Source: Sebastes aleutianus (lineage: Eukaryota > Chordata > Actinopteri > Perciformes > Sebastidae). From it: 64,000 nt of DNA. Where the stretch lies: NCBI GenBank assembly GCA_916700875.1, contig CAKAKS010000031.1:8395977-8459976 (forward strand), in the 5' to 3' direction. This document shows, in pieces, positions 25,228-37,587 of the stretch (positions are counted from its first letter, which is position 1; every line of letters begins with the position of its first letter). The notes below the pieces were generated by a model that worked only from the letters and a program-made list of their open reading frames with translations, ran no database searches and had not been told where the DNA came from. Made by a program: the position numbers and the translations under genes.

Positions 25228-28200
25228 TTTTTTAAAGTTTTTTTCAGGCAAACATACAATTGCAAAAGGACAAACATACAGAGCATTATGGCATAAGCTC
25301 CATTTGTGCAAGAAAGACACTGAAAACAAAATAGAAATATTGGAAATATATATATAAATATATCATTTAAATATTTCAAAATATAGAAATTGCATGTTTA
25401 CCTAAAAACACTAAAAAATAGATCAAGCTTGGATACTTTGAATCATAGAATATATTTCTTTCAAGCATTAACAAAACAATAATCTTAATTTTGACTTAAG
25501 TTATCTAAATGGAACAACAAATACCTAAGTGCAGTCATCATTTTAATGTACTGCATGTCTCCTGTAGATGGAGCCATTGTTCCTTTTTAACAAAATAAAT
25601 GTATGCTTCAGCAATGCAGCTGGGAAGGATAGACAAACTAACATTTACACCTGTGGTTATCTTATTGTATATTCTCCAGCCCACCTGGGCTGCATGTGTT
25701 CATACTGAGGGAAACTGCATCGAAAGGAAACTAGAGGTGAACATGCAAACGTTATACAGGAAGGTTCTGTGCTGAAATTCAGCACGTTCTTACTGAGAGG
25801 TGACCGTGTTAACCACTGAGCATGTTCAACATTTTCGGAAATATGCTGATTGGCTTTCTGGCGGAGAGTTAGATGAGATGATTGATAATACTCTCATGTC
25901 TGTCTATGAAATATGAAACTACAGCTAGCAGCCGGTTAGCTTAGCTTAGCACAAAAACAGGAAACAGCTAGCCTCTCTCCAATGATGACACACTGTGCGT
26001 TCCAATACCCATACTACCATACTATTTAGTATGTATTTAGTATATATTCAGAACCTCGTAAGAGGAAAGTTTCTGACAGCTCCGAGTTTACGAGTTGTGA
26101 AGTGTTTGTTGACGTTGTCAGAAATGGCGGAGGCCATGGAAGTTAATTTTTCGGTACATAATAAGTTAATATATTGTAATTTTAGTCATATATTGTTTTT
26201 CTTTGTAATTTTATAATATGTCTGAGGAAAATGTTGAGATTCCCTCATCTTTTTCCTCTGTCATTATGCCTTTGCATTTCCTGCATTATGTTACCCGCTT
26301 GCTAAATTGTTAGCCTCTGTGGCTTCTAGACGCCGACATTGACGTTAATGTTACCGTTGCTTAGCAGTGGTGTTCTCGCGAGTTAACCACTTGAATGCCA
26401 AGCATATTGTGTACACGACTTCCCATGTCGTAAACACGAGCTCACGAGTTTCATTTGAAGGCACCATACTGTATGTCCCAATACTTAGTATTTGTCAAAT
26501 GCAGTATGTCAAAAATACCAGGATGTCCTACTACACCCGGTCATATTTTGCAGTATGCAGGCCAGCATGCTTTTCTGGCTATTCTGACCCACAATCCTCT
26601 GCGCAGGGGATATATGAGCAAGAGGGTCAAAGTTCAAAGGATCAATGTTATGATGAAGTAGTATGTCCCAAATTGTATGCATACTGATGCAACAGTACAT
26701 ACTTTGTAAGGGCAGCTGCAGTATGTGCTAGAAGTAAAAAGAAAAAGTACGTGATTTGGAACGTAGCAATAACCTCCCTACCAGCACCTGTAACTCTCAC
26801 CACTAAATAAAACCTCACCAGTAAACTGAACCGTTTTCACAGGTACAGGACAAAAACAACTGGAGAGGTTGGCCACACTGAAATTTGCAATATATTCCTG
26901 ACTACGACCTTGTAGGTCAAAGCGTTGCATCAATAAATTTTTTGGGGAGCGTACAAATTGATGTTTTTCTTTTGATTTCAATAATGTTCACACCTGACTT
27001 GGTTGAAACGAAGGCCAAGGATCGGTGGGATAACGGATCAATTTGCAGGGAGTTTAGGATTCAAATCTCTCGCCTCCTGAGTCAAAACATGCAGTCGGAA
27101 TAATTAAATCCATCATCCAACAAGATCTTGTAGTCTGAGCTATGTGTTTGTCGACAGCTGTAATCTGTCATTAAATATTGGATGCTGTTTTTTTATATAG
27201 ACAATTAAAATTTTCAAGGTCTTCTAGTGTGTTTTGGGCTCAGATAGTACATTATGTAATAAAGCCTCTTATTCATGTTATCAGTGACATTACTGTAAGC
27301 CAGGCTTTTCACGGCCGATGAACTTTTCTCAAACCTCTGTTCTTTGTTTTGTTATCAGTGAAAATTTTGCATGACAACTTTGAAAACGCCTTTGTATCCA
27401 CAGCAGCCATAGGGCTCCCCACCCAAACACACACACACACACAAACACAAACACATACAATATACAAAGTAAACTTCTGTTTGACTCTACTTTTCCTAAG
27501 TCCACAACAATGTCTCACACATGCAACCAATATGTATTTACCTGTTATTCTCTGGGGTTAACACCTTCAGTTGATACTGCTGCGCTGTACCTCAACCTGC
27601 CAAAAAAAAGTCATGCAGAGGCTAAAGATGGATAAGTGTGCACCCCTTCCTCTTTTCAGATACTTTCTCAAGTGCATCAGTTTCTGTGTGGCAACACTGA
27701 AGGCCATCAGCCACAACATGGCAACATCAGTAAACAATTAGATTAAAAATAAAAAAAAAAAAAAAAACTGTCCAAATGTTGCAAATCTCTTTGCTGTTGG
27801 CTATCAATATAGAGTAAAATGAAGTAAAAAATTCATACAAAAATCCAGTGAGAAAAGACTGGATCCGGTTATGTCAAATAATATCATGAAAAAGGACAGT
27901 ATGATTTACACAAAGAAGAAGGTCAAAAAGTAGACAAAAAACATTTTCTAAAATTTGTCTGAAATAATCTTCACACCTCATTAACATTACAATTATAATA
28001 GTGAACTAGAAAATGCATTTCCTGCTGAAAATGCATGGGAATGCTGACAGCTGAAATTTATTGCAAAGCATTGCTGAAAATGCAGAAATGTGAAATGATT
28101 TTCCTAAAAATGTTAAAGCTCAAATGCATTGCACTGCACTGCTGAAAACCCTAGAAATTGAAATGTACAACTGACAGAGTTGGAAACTGAACTGCATTAC

Positions 28201-28341
28201 CTAAAGAAGCTAAGAGCTGAAATACATTGCTAGAAAAGCTGGAAGCCAAACTGTAAAGTGGTAAATTAGAATTTTCCTGAATAGGCGGAAAGAAGAAATG
28301 CTTTGTATGTATATCAGACAGATGAACTGCATTGCTAAACA

Positions 28342-28344
<3 letters not shown>

Positions 28345-28376
<32 letters not shown>
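28345..28376. repeat. AG microsatellite
   Basis: About 16 uninterrupted AG dinucleotides inside the unit 3-specific insertion. Confidence 0.9.
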
Positions 28377-28379
<3 letters not shown>

Positions 28380-28496
28380 TCTTTGGGTGAAATAAACCTT
28401 TAAAACTATAAGTGCTTGGACAGAAATAGTATTTTCACTGAATGAACCTTAAAAACTATAAGTTGTTACACAGAAAGTGGTATTTGGGTGGAAAGT

Positions 28497-28506
28497 AGTA
28501 GTAGTT

Positions 28507-28540
<34 letters not shown>

Positions 28541-28882
28541 CAGAAGGAGCAGGAGCTGTAGTAATAGTAGCAGTAGTGGTAGCAGTAACATCACTAGTAG
28601 TAGTAGTAGCAGTAGCAGTAACAGTAGTAGTAGTAGCAGTAGTGGTAGTAGTAGTATTAGTAGCAAAAGCAGTGGTAACAGTAGTAGTAGCAATAGTAGT
28701 AGTAATCCTAGTAGTATTAGCAGTAGTAGCAGAAGGAGCAGCAGCTGTAGTAGTAGTAGTAGTAGTAGTAGTAGCAGCAGTAGAAGCAGTAGGAACAGAA
28801 GCAGTAGTAGTAGTAGTAGTAGCAGCAGCAGCAACAGTAGTAGTATTAGTAATAGTTGTAGTAGTAGTAGTAGTAGTAGCTA
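28497..28882. repeat. Long compound trinucleotide repeat (AGT-based)
   Basis: About 385 bases made almost only of AGT/GTA triplets with AGC, AGA and AAC variants. Open frames of poly-Val, poly-Ser and poly-Leu exist in three frames only because the tract lacks stops; they are not genes. Confidence 0.9.
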
Positions 28883-29654
28883 CAACCTTTAAAACTGTAA
28901 GTTATTAGCCAGAATATAGTAGATAGAGTTACTCTGTAGAGAACTGGCAGTTTAAAAAGTCTCCACAGTTGAGTTTTTGTTCCAGACTTTTAGAGATGAA
29001 TTAACATTGCAGCGGATGAGAGAGAGGAAGTGATCTCTTGGTGCTTTGAAGCAGATAAATCCCAAGCTGTAAGACCTATTGCTTAAATGGGCACATCATC
29101 TGAAAGAAGACAAAAATACCTACGTTTTGATGTATTAATTGTGTATGAGGAGTGGAAGATGTGGTTAGAGAGCAATTTGTTTGGAACATTTTCAAAAGAT
29201 TTTAAAGCTTTCCTCCACTCTAGCTGTGATGTCACGCGCTCTAGCTTTTAACGATCCACGCTAACACACCCATTATAAAATCTGAAATGGTCTGAAAATG
29301 TAATAAAACATAAACTGTGATAAATCAAAAACTGTAAAAGTTATCAAAAAGCTGAAACATAGCTTAATAGTTCAAAGACTTGTAACCCGTTTAAAGTTTA
29401 AATGAAGTCTGTAGCTGAAAGTATGCGGAAGCAGGTTGAACGTTTTCTGTAGCTGAAAATATGCAGGAGAAGTTAAACTGCAAAAAACGTACGGAAGAAA
29501 TGATTGAAGTTGAATAAACCTTAGAAGAACAATACTGGGGTTTAAATGCTGAATCAGCATTCCCACAATAAGAAGATTATTTATTCAAATAAATTCATAC
29601 TAAAATACTTAAAAGCCACCTACAGTTACTGACAATGCTACCTGTAGTATTATA

Positions 29655-31269
29655 TAGGGGAGAGTGGGGTAAGATGAGCCAATTTTTACTTATGCTGTCC
29701 TCGAGGTTAGGAAAAATGAGACAGAAGCAGAATGAAAACTTGAACCTTAAATTCAGGATCTCTCCTATCAAATGAAATGATCAGCATGCATCCATCACAA
29801 AGCTGTCTGGAAAAAATGACCTTCCCAAAAAAAGTGCTCCTGTGGCTCAACTTGCCCCAGGTAAGGGGTAAGTTGATCCGAGTCAGTGGGTAAGTTGAGC
29901 CATCGTGGGGTAAACTGAACATCTGAGTTTTTAAGTTTAAACCTCAGCATAAGTGTGTTAACAAACAGTTTCACAGTTATGAACTTGTGAGAACAAACCA
30001 CCTGTGAGTTTCAAGACCATTGAACAATCAAAATATCATTCAATATTCGACAATATTCCAGTCGTCAAGGTTGCAGTGAAATATGAACTGTTGCTCCCTC
30101 CTTGCAGTTCCTCCAGCCTTTTGAGGTTGAGGTAGCTCCTTCAGCACATCACTCAGTGGAAAAGATGCCTCATCCTTTTCCTTGAATACAAAGGTGGGCT
30201 TCTCACGTCAAGTGTTCCCCCGGATTCTTCTGAGAAATCTTGCACTCACTTCGTTGCCCTCCAGGCTCTCAACCAAGCCAATGTAATGGTAGCTTCTGCC
30301 TTTGGATACAAAGTTTACTATGACAAAGTCACCAACTGACAGATCTGAGATGTCTGATTCACTTCTCTCATCATTAGAACTCTCATGCTCAGAAGTGTCA
30401 TCAAATGGGATGGCATCACACTCTCCTCAGAACTGCTGTACGCTGTGATTTTCGTCTTGGTCTTTGGTTTGACCTAGGCCTACCTGCTAAACCCTGCTCT
30501 TTCCAGTTGTTGGGGACAGGAAGGTTGTTCTTTCTGCCAATTCCAATGCCAGTTCACAGCATTTCTTTGGAGTAAGGCCGTGGAACTGTTCAGCCAGCTT
30601 CTTGATATGGTCTGCAAGCTCCTTCTCTACCTCCTCTGTGAGGACCCTCTTTGCCTCTGCTGTTCCACTATAACCAACTGTTTTAACTTCCTTTATCTCC
30701 CTCTTCTATAAAGGTTAACACATAAAAAAATCAAACCAAGTTGTGTAACACTCAACAGTAATACCATTTTATACATCAGAGAATTAATTTGGTTAATTTA
30801 TGGTGGGGTAAGTTGAGCCAGTGGCTCGGAATAATAGTAGAATATTAGTGAGCCAGTGGCTCAACTTACCCCATAACCTTTGGCTCACTTTGCCCCATAG
30901 CTACCATTTTGTTAAAAAATGGCCCAGTTTAGCAATTCAGGCTAATCTTTAGCGAAGGGATTAACATGGTGTTATACCTTAGTAAATCACCAACATGTAT
31001 AATATATTTTTTTAGACCTGGATAAATTTGCTTTGACCTAACATTCATTATTCCTGACATGCAGAAAATTGACTTTGATAGGGAAAAAACTGTTTTTGGT
31101 GTAAAAAAGTACTTACTACTTCTCCCATGTGCTTAACTCCATCACAGCAAGATAGAAATGATGGGTACTTCCTGAATTTATGGTCACATGACAAAACATA
31201 ATCACAGTTGCCAAGATACAGGGGGTGGGTCAACTTACCCACTGGCTCATTTTACCCCACTCTCCCCTA
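29655..31269. mobile_element. Pogo-type (Tc1/mariner superfamily) transposon, internally deleted
   Basis: Unit 2 shows the empty site (tatataatgg). Here TA is duplicated around an insertion with about 25-base inverted ends (GGGGAGAGTGGGGTAA and its complement). Several ggggtaagttgagcca copies lie subterminally. Transposase remnants are on the minus strand. TA duplication plus a psq/CENP-B-like helix-turn-helix points to a pogo/Tigger-like family. Confidence 0.75.
30100..30715 (-). pseudogene. Remnant of a pogo-like transposase
   Basis: Minus-strand translation from about 30700 to 30520 reads as a psq-type DNA-binding segment (TEEVEKELADHIKKLA, then CCELALELAE and, after a frameshift, PVPNNWKEQGLAG). 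From about 30400 to 30210 another frame gives an acidic stretch and a C-terminal block (SVGDFVIVNFVSKGRSYHYI) followed by an in-frame stop. The DDE catalytic core is not visible between them, so it is an internally deleted, inactive copy. Confidence 0.6.
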
Positions 31270-31422
31270 ATGACCACAATCACTCCCACCACTGCTACTT
31301 ATTGTGTGCGTTTCTTAATTGAGAACATCACACCTATCAGTTTGCCAGAAACAATTACTGATAAGAATGAAGGAATTCCTTGAGCAGAGAGAGAGAAGGA
31401 AGAATATACCTGTACAACCCCA

Positions 31423-31459
31423 GGGGGCGGGGCCTCAGGGCCGCACACTGAATATAAAG
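31423..31459 (+). promoter_or_regulatory. GC box and TATA box of peroxidase gene 3
   Basis: GGGGGCGGGG at 31423-31432 and TATAAAG at 31453-31459. The leader exon after the TATA box differs from genes 1 and 2 by small changes and ends at the donor after 31511. Confidence 0.7.
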
Positions 31460-31785
31460 AAGGTGACACACTCCACATCTCCAAGAGCACCTGAAATCTT
31501 CACAGAAACAGGTAACGAGATTTGTTTTGTTTTAAATATTTTTTATATTTTAAATAGTTATATATATATATAGATTTGTTTTTTTCTTAGATATATTTTA
31601 TATAGTTATATATATATACATTTGTTTTTTGCTCAGATATTTCTTTATATAGTTTTATATATATATTTTTATATTTTATATAATGAAATATACATTTTTT
31701 TTTTGGTTTGGATGCTTAGATATTTTTTATGTTACATGGTTCTGAATTTATTTTTTATACTGACTTGTATTTATGTGTTTTAGAG

Positions 31786-32430
31786 ATGATTTTCTCTGCC
31801 CTTCTTGTTCTGGGCGTCTGCCTGGTTCCTGCTCACTCCAAACAAACAGGTAGGCGACATCCCTCACTCTGTGGACACGTTTCTAATCCACACCTGAATT
31901 TGTCTGTGTTACATCACTGGTTGAGATTAAAATAATTTTGTCATGATGAAGAATTTGATGAGTGTGTTGTTACTTTGCAGGAGAACATCTGGACAGTTCT
32001 CTCCTTCAACAATGTTTTGAGGAGGCAAAGAAGCTCGTTGACGATGCGTACAAGTACTCCAGAGAAGAGTGAGTTCATTATTGCGGTTATTTCATCTCAC
32101 AGAGTGAAATAGAAGATTATCTTTCAAATTAATTCAGCATAAATTTACACTGTTAGTTACAATTTACAGAAGCTGCAAAGAATACCACAATTCAGACTTC
32201 ATTGTTCGACTGTGTGACTTTTTCCTTCTCCAGGAGTCTGAGACGAGTCCGCAAGGAGGTGGTGCGTCCTCACGATACTCTCCGTCTCGTGAAGCAGCCT
32301 CGTGGTGACACACGCTCAGCCGTGAGATCTGCAGACTACATGGCACAAACCCTCCGTCTGCTGCAGGAGAGGGCGCATCATGTGCACAGACGCTCACTCA
32401 ATGCAACAGGTCAGACATGCAGCAAACAAA

Positions 32431-32472
<42 letters not shown>

Positions 32473-32605
32473 GCTCACATTGTTTTTCTGACAACATTTC
32501 CTGGTCTTGGGTGAGGGTCTGAGGTTTACTGTTTTGTAATGTTGGGCATAGTGGAGCACTTCAAAGCTGTAATTAAGGACTAGAAAATATGAAGTTGACA
32601 GACAT

Positions 32606-32684
<79 letters not shown>

Positions 32685-35600
32685 CGGTTAATCCATGAAA
32701 TGTCTTTCACATTTTTCAGATTTGCTCTCTGAAGAGGATCTGATGAATCTTGCCAGAATAACTGGATGTGAGGCTCGAGTCAGCATTCCATCATGCCGCA
32801 CCACACCAAACATTAACAAGTATCGGACCGCCACCAGCGTCTGCAACAACTTGTAAGAGAAACATTCAAGTGTGATAAAATGCTGGTTCAAATCTCACTT
32901 AACACCATCTTGGACATAAAAAACATAGATCACCTTTTTGACATTATAAAATGTCTTTATTAACTACTTTGTTTACCTATTTTGGCTCCAGAATATCAGT
33001 TTCCCACATACATGTAGGTAAAAAGCAACTGTGTGCTTTCTCTCTAAAAAGCAAAATGTGTTGAATTAATGGAAACTGGTCAGTTCTGTGAGTTTGAGTG
33101 TCGATTACATTCAGCGGAAATGTTTGTGAAATACACTTGAAACTTCTTAGGCCATACACCGCAGAAGATGTGTTCACTTCCCTGAAAATTCTCAAGCAGC
33201 GTTTCCAAACATGGACATCTTCTGTTTGCTTTTAGAAAGAACACTCGCCTTGGATCTTCAAACACCCCCTTCGCCCGCTGGCTGCCTGCCGAATATAACG
33301 ACGGCATCTCCCAACCAAAAGGCTTCAACAACCAAACAATAAACAACTTCTTCCTCCCACTGGTACGAACTCGAAATCCCAGACACTTGATTAATATACA
33401 TAAAGCACTAAAACACTTCTACTCCACTCTCAGGTGCGTAAGGTGTCCAACAACATCCTAAGCACAACAGACGCAGGCGTGGTCAACGACGAAGAATACA
33501 CTCACATGGTGACCTTGTTTGGGCAGTGGAACGACCACGATCTCACCTTCACTCCCTTCTCCCCCAGCATCCGCTCCTTCAGCAATGGGATCAACTGTGA
33601 CGACAGCTGTGAGAAAACTGAGCCTTGCATCCCTATCCCGGTTGGTGTGAAAGCTCAAACCCACACATTGTGATGTTGTTTTAACAAAAATATTCTCTTC
33701 ATAACCTTTGGTCTCTTTCCTACAAACAGATTCCTCCCGGCGACCCCCGCTCTCAGACAGAAGAGTGCATCCCTTCGTTCAGATCCGCCCCAGTTTGCGG
33801 AACGGGATACTCGGCCTACAATTTTGGAGGAGAAGCCAACAAGAGAGAGCAGATCAACGCCCTCACAGCCTTCCTGGATCTCGGCCAGGTGTATGGCTCT
33901 GAGGAGAAGCTTGCCCTGTTTCTTCGCGACCATCAGAGTGATGGCGGCCTGCTGCGCGTGAACACAGAGTTCAAAGACAACGGGCGTGAGCTGCTGCCAT
34001 TCAACCCTCTCACGGGGAACATGTGTGCCAGTCGCGGAAGATCCACCAACGACTCAAACGCCACAGAGGTGCCGTGTTTCATTGCAGGTTAGTCATCAAT
34101 AAATAGTTAATAATTTATTAAATAACTAATTTTGGGATGCCAGGTTGTGAAAATCCTTTATCCTGCTCTAGCCTCTAACCTGCTGTCTGTCTAAACTATC
34201 TGGTAACACTTTCTTTTAAACCCCATTATTTGGCATTTATAAGCAGCAATAAGTATAGCTATAACTCTGATGACACTATAATGCTGATGTACACACATGA
34301 TGAATAAGAATATGATATAACAAAGTTGTAATAATGTCAAATATGTTCTCACAGGAGAAGATATAATTGTTGAGAAATACTGAAGAATAATAAACACTTA
34401 AAAATACACCACATAATAGTGTGTTATAAACCATTTATTCAATATATATTCTACTTATAAATGATTAATAGGGGGTTTAGTAGTTATTAGTTAGTGTAAC
34501 CAGTTATCTTAATGAAAGAGCTGCCATCTAAAGAGGAAACGAACACTTCTGATCAGCTATTATGTACATTGTGTCCTTAAGGTGATGTCCGCGTGGACGA
34601 GAACATAGGTCTGACATCCATTCACACACTGTTTATGCGTGAGCATAACCGCGTGGCTCGTGCCCTGAAGAGATTGAACCCACATTGGGACAGTGAGACA
34701 CTCTACCAAGAGTCCCGCAAGATCTTGGGCGCTTACACACAGGTGGGTAAACCTGAGAGTCAGTCAGCATTCACGATTATATTTTTACATCTCCAAAGCA
34801 GATGTCATACACTCCTCTGTCTTTTACTCAAAATAGATCTCTGTCTCTCTCTCTCAGGTGATTGTGTTCAGGGACTATCTGCCTCACATTGTAGGTGACG
34901 TCGCAATGCGTACACAGCTCGGCCGTTACCCCGGCTACAACGCTAGCGTTGACCCCAGCATCTCCAACGTCTTTGCAACAGCAGCTTACCGCTTTGCCCA
35001 CTTGGCGGTACAGCCAGTCTTATCCCGTCTGGATGCAAACTACAGGGAGAACGCTAATTTCCCCAATGTCCCCTTGTTCAAGGCCTTCTTCGCCCCCTGG
35101 AGGATCGTCTTTGAGGGTGAGTTGTACAGAGAGAAGGCTAGTAACTTATCAATCACTCTTCCTCAAACTGTCACCCTAACTTTTATTTGATCTCTCCAGG
35201 TGGCATTGACTCTCTGCTCCGTGGTTTGGTCGGCCGTCCTGCTAAACTGAACACTCAGGATAACATGATGGTGGATGCTCTGAGGGAGAGGTTGTTCCAG
35301 TTTGTGGTGCATCTGGCTTTGGACTTGGGCTCTCTCAACATGGCGAGGGGACGCGACCACGGCTTGCCTGGTACATCCCTCACCCTGATTTTCAGCCTTT
35401 TCTAATATTTTGTTGTCATCCGCTCTTTGCTTACTTGTTGTTTACTCCTCTAGGCTACAACGCCTATCGCAGGTTGTGTGGCCTGTCTGAGCCCAGGAAC
35501 CAGGCGGAGCTCGCTCAGGTCCTGAATAACACAGACCTGGCTCGCAGGCTGCTGCAGCTCTACGGTACGGCCGACAACATCGACGTCTGGATGGGAGGCG

Positions 35601-37559
35601 TGGCAGAGCCGTTTGTCCGTGGCGGCCGTGTGGGGCCTCTGTTCGCCTGCCTCATTGCAACACAGTTCCAGAAGATCCGCCAGGGTGACAGGTGTGTGTG
35701 GATACATACAGTGATAATAACACAATCACAAAACAAATGCATTTCAAACACAATCTTTGTTGATACTAATTTCTTGTTTGAAATAATCAGGCTGTGGTAC
35801 GAGAACCCGGGCGTCTTCACCGCGGCTCAGAGAGCTGCTCTGTCCAGGGTCACCTTATCCACGATCATCTGTGATAACACCGGCATAAAAACTATCCCCA
35901 CTGAAGCCTTAAGCGTCATCTCAAACAGTAACCAGCTCGTCAGATGCAGAACCCTCCGAAGCTTGAACCTGTCATCCTGGAGGGAGAGACCCTGCAGAGG
36001 TGAAACAACACTGGACCAAACTTTTTGACCAGACTCTCAGATCCAAATTCAAAATAACTTGTCACCTAATGAATTGTTTCATTCTGTTTTTAACCTGGTG
36101 TGTTTATGTCTTCTCTAATCACTTGTGTAAAAATCGTTCTTCATATGTGGTGTTTGATCTTGCAGGCGCAAGCTGTAATGAAGTCGGAAACGAGGTCGGT
36201 TTTAACTTGTGGTAGTCATATTTTAAGAGCACAATGATGAATTCTTCTTAAAATGTCCACATTCAGATCATATAACACCTGTTCTCAACTTTTTGTCATC
36301 TTGGTGAAGGTTTTCCTAACTCCATTCAGAATTTACTAAGACTAGCACATTTTGAAAAAATTCTTAAATTACGAGGATAAATTAATTTAACTTCTACATC
36401 TTGATATACAGACTGCAAGCGACCAGGCCTCCCAGGACGACCAGACCCCACCAGCCTCCCCGGCCCCCACGGCCCCCCCGGCCCCCCAGGGCCTCGAGGA
36501 CAACGAGGTAATCTATTCATTTATTGTCTCTTCTTCCTTTTGTACATCGTATATAGTGCTGAAAGTCACAGATTGTTCAATTTTCATATTTATGTATTTA
36601 TATTTATTTTCATATTTATCAAGACAACAACTTTACCCCACATATAAAACAAACAACCTCAGTGTCTTCATATCTGGTCAATTTAAATGAAGTATGTGAA
36701 ATATAGATGAACATAAATATACATCCTATATACAGTTAATCTTCAAATACAGTTCATCTCTGTTGAGTACACCCATCTTTTATCCTAATTGAAACTTCCA
36801 CAGTGCAATCAGGGCCTTTAGATTCTGACCACTTTATTATCATGTCTTAGATGTGATTATTGTCCACCTTTCCTACATTCTCAAAAAAAAAAAAAAATGA
36901 TGATTTTATTAAAGATTTCTTTAACTGAACAATGCATTAGGGCTGCAACTAACAACTATTTTCATATAAAATGTCATAAAATAGTGAAAAATGTCCATCT
37001 CATGTCTTTAAATGTCTTGTCCTGTTTGTCCAAAACACAAAGATATTTGTATAAAACAGAGAAAAGCAGGAAATCTCCGTACTTGAGAGGCTGAAAACAG
37101 CATTTTCTGCCATTTTTGGAAGAAAATTACTTTAACGATTAATCGATTATCAAAAAAGTTGGCGACTAACCGATTAGTCGACTAATCGCGACAGCTCTAC
37201 AATGTATCACGTTATAGAAGATTATCATATATTTTGTATAAAAATGATCTTCAAAATAACTAGTAATTATATACTGGAGAAAAAAGTGCAATATTTCCAT
37301 CTAAAATGTAGTGGAGTAGTATCTCAAAAGTGTACTTAAGTAAAGTAATTGAATAAATGTGTAACTTTCACGTCTAGATCATTCATATTGTAGCAGCAGA
37401 TCAGTAGATTCAAAGCAAATATGTAATCTATACTTTTTTTCCTCTGCAGATCCCTTAGGACCCCCAGGACCGCCAGCTTTCAACACCAATGCTACACAGC
37501 CACAATCTGCCTTTTTTCTCTTTTGGGTTGATGGAACAGACTTCAGAGTTTCACTGTAA
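31786..37559 (+). CDS. Peroxidase gene 3: MPO/EPX-type haem peroxidase with longer collagen stub, C1q domain lost
   Basis: Coding exons: 31786-31849, 31981-32068, 32234-32409, 32720-32852, 33236-33362, 33434-33640, 33730-34087, 34582-34742, 34858-35116, 35200-35370, 35454-35691, 35791-35999, 36166-36198 (donor uncertain), 36412-36507, 37450-37559; about 809 aa. The peroxidase domain keeps distal Asp230/His231, Arg388, Glu391, proximal His486 and Asn571. It is the most divergent copy, with amino-acid changes clustered in exons 7, 8 and 13. The collagen exon is 96 bases instead of 60. In the last exon the sequence leaves the C1q domain right after its first residues (QSAF) and runs into what is 3' UTR in the other copies, ending at TAA 37557. 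The product is therefore a peroxidase with a short Gly-X-Y tail and no C1q head. Confidence 0.85.
32433..32687. repeat. Paired CA microsatellites in intron 4 of gene 3
   Basis: CA runs at 32433-32470 and 32606-32687, the longest of the three copies, separated by about 135 bases that include extra sequence not in genes 1 and 2. Confidence 0.85.
36412..36507 (+). other. Extended collagen-like exon of gene 3
   Basis: It reads Cys-Lys-Arg-Pro, then GLP-GRP, a break (DPTSLP), then GPH-GPP-GPP-GPR-GQR. The exon is 36 bases longer than in genes 1 and 2 but keeps the same splice phases. The first residue of the next exon is Asp instead of Gly, which breaks the repeat. Confidence 0.75.
36938..37199. 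mobile_element. hAT-type MITE relic in intron 15 of gene 3
   Basis: Same TAGGGCTG-ended relic as in genes 1 and 2. Confidence 0.7.
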
Positions 37560-37587
37560 CTTTATCTGTTGTATTTTCCATTCTATA

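Larger units (their letters stand above)
22632..31422. other. 3' UTR of gene 2 and enlarged intergenic part of unit 3
   Basis: Contents in order: 3' UTR to about 23000; complete foldback-like transposon (23102-25227); about 600 bases of non-coding sequence; teleost MITE-like repeat (25832-25995); unit sequence shared with unit 2; CA microsatellite (27425-27455); an insertion unique to this unit (about 28010-29565) rich in a gaaatgcattgctgaaaa motif plus AG and trinucleotide repeats; and a pogo-type transposon (29655-31269). No host gene was recognised. Confidence 0.7.

Noticed and set aside
28466..28908. Long open frames encoding poly-Leu, poly-Val or poly-Ser
   Set aside because: They arise in three frames on both strands from the stop-free trinucleotide repeat; no conserved protein is involved.
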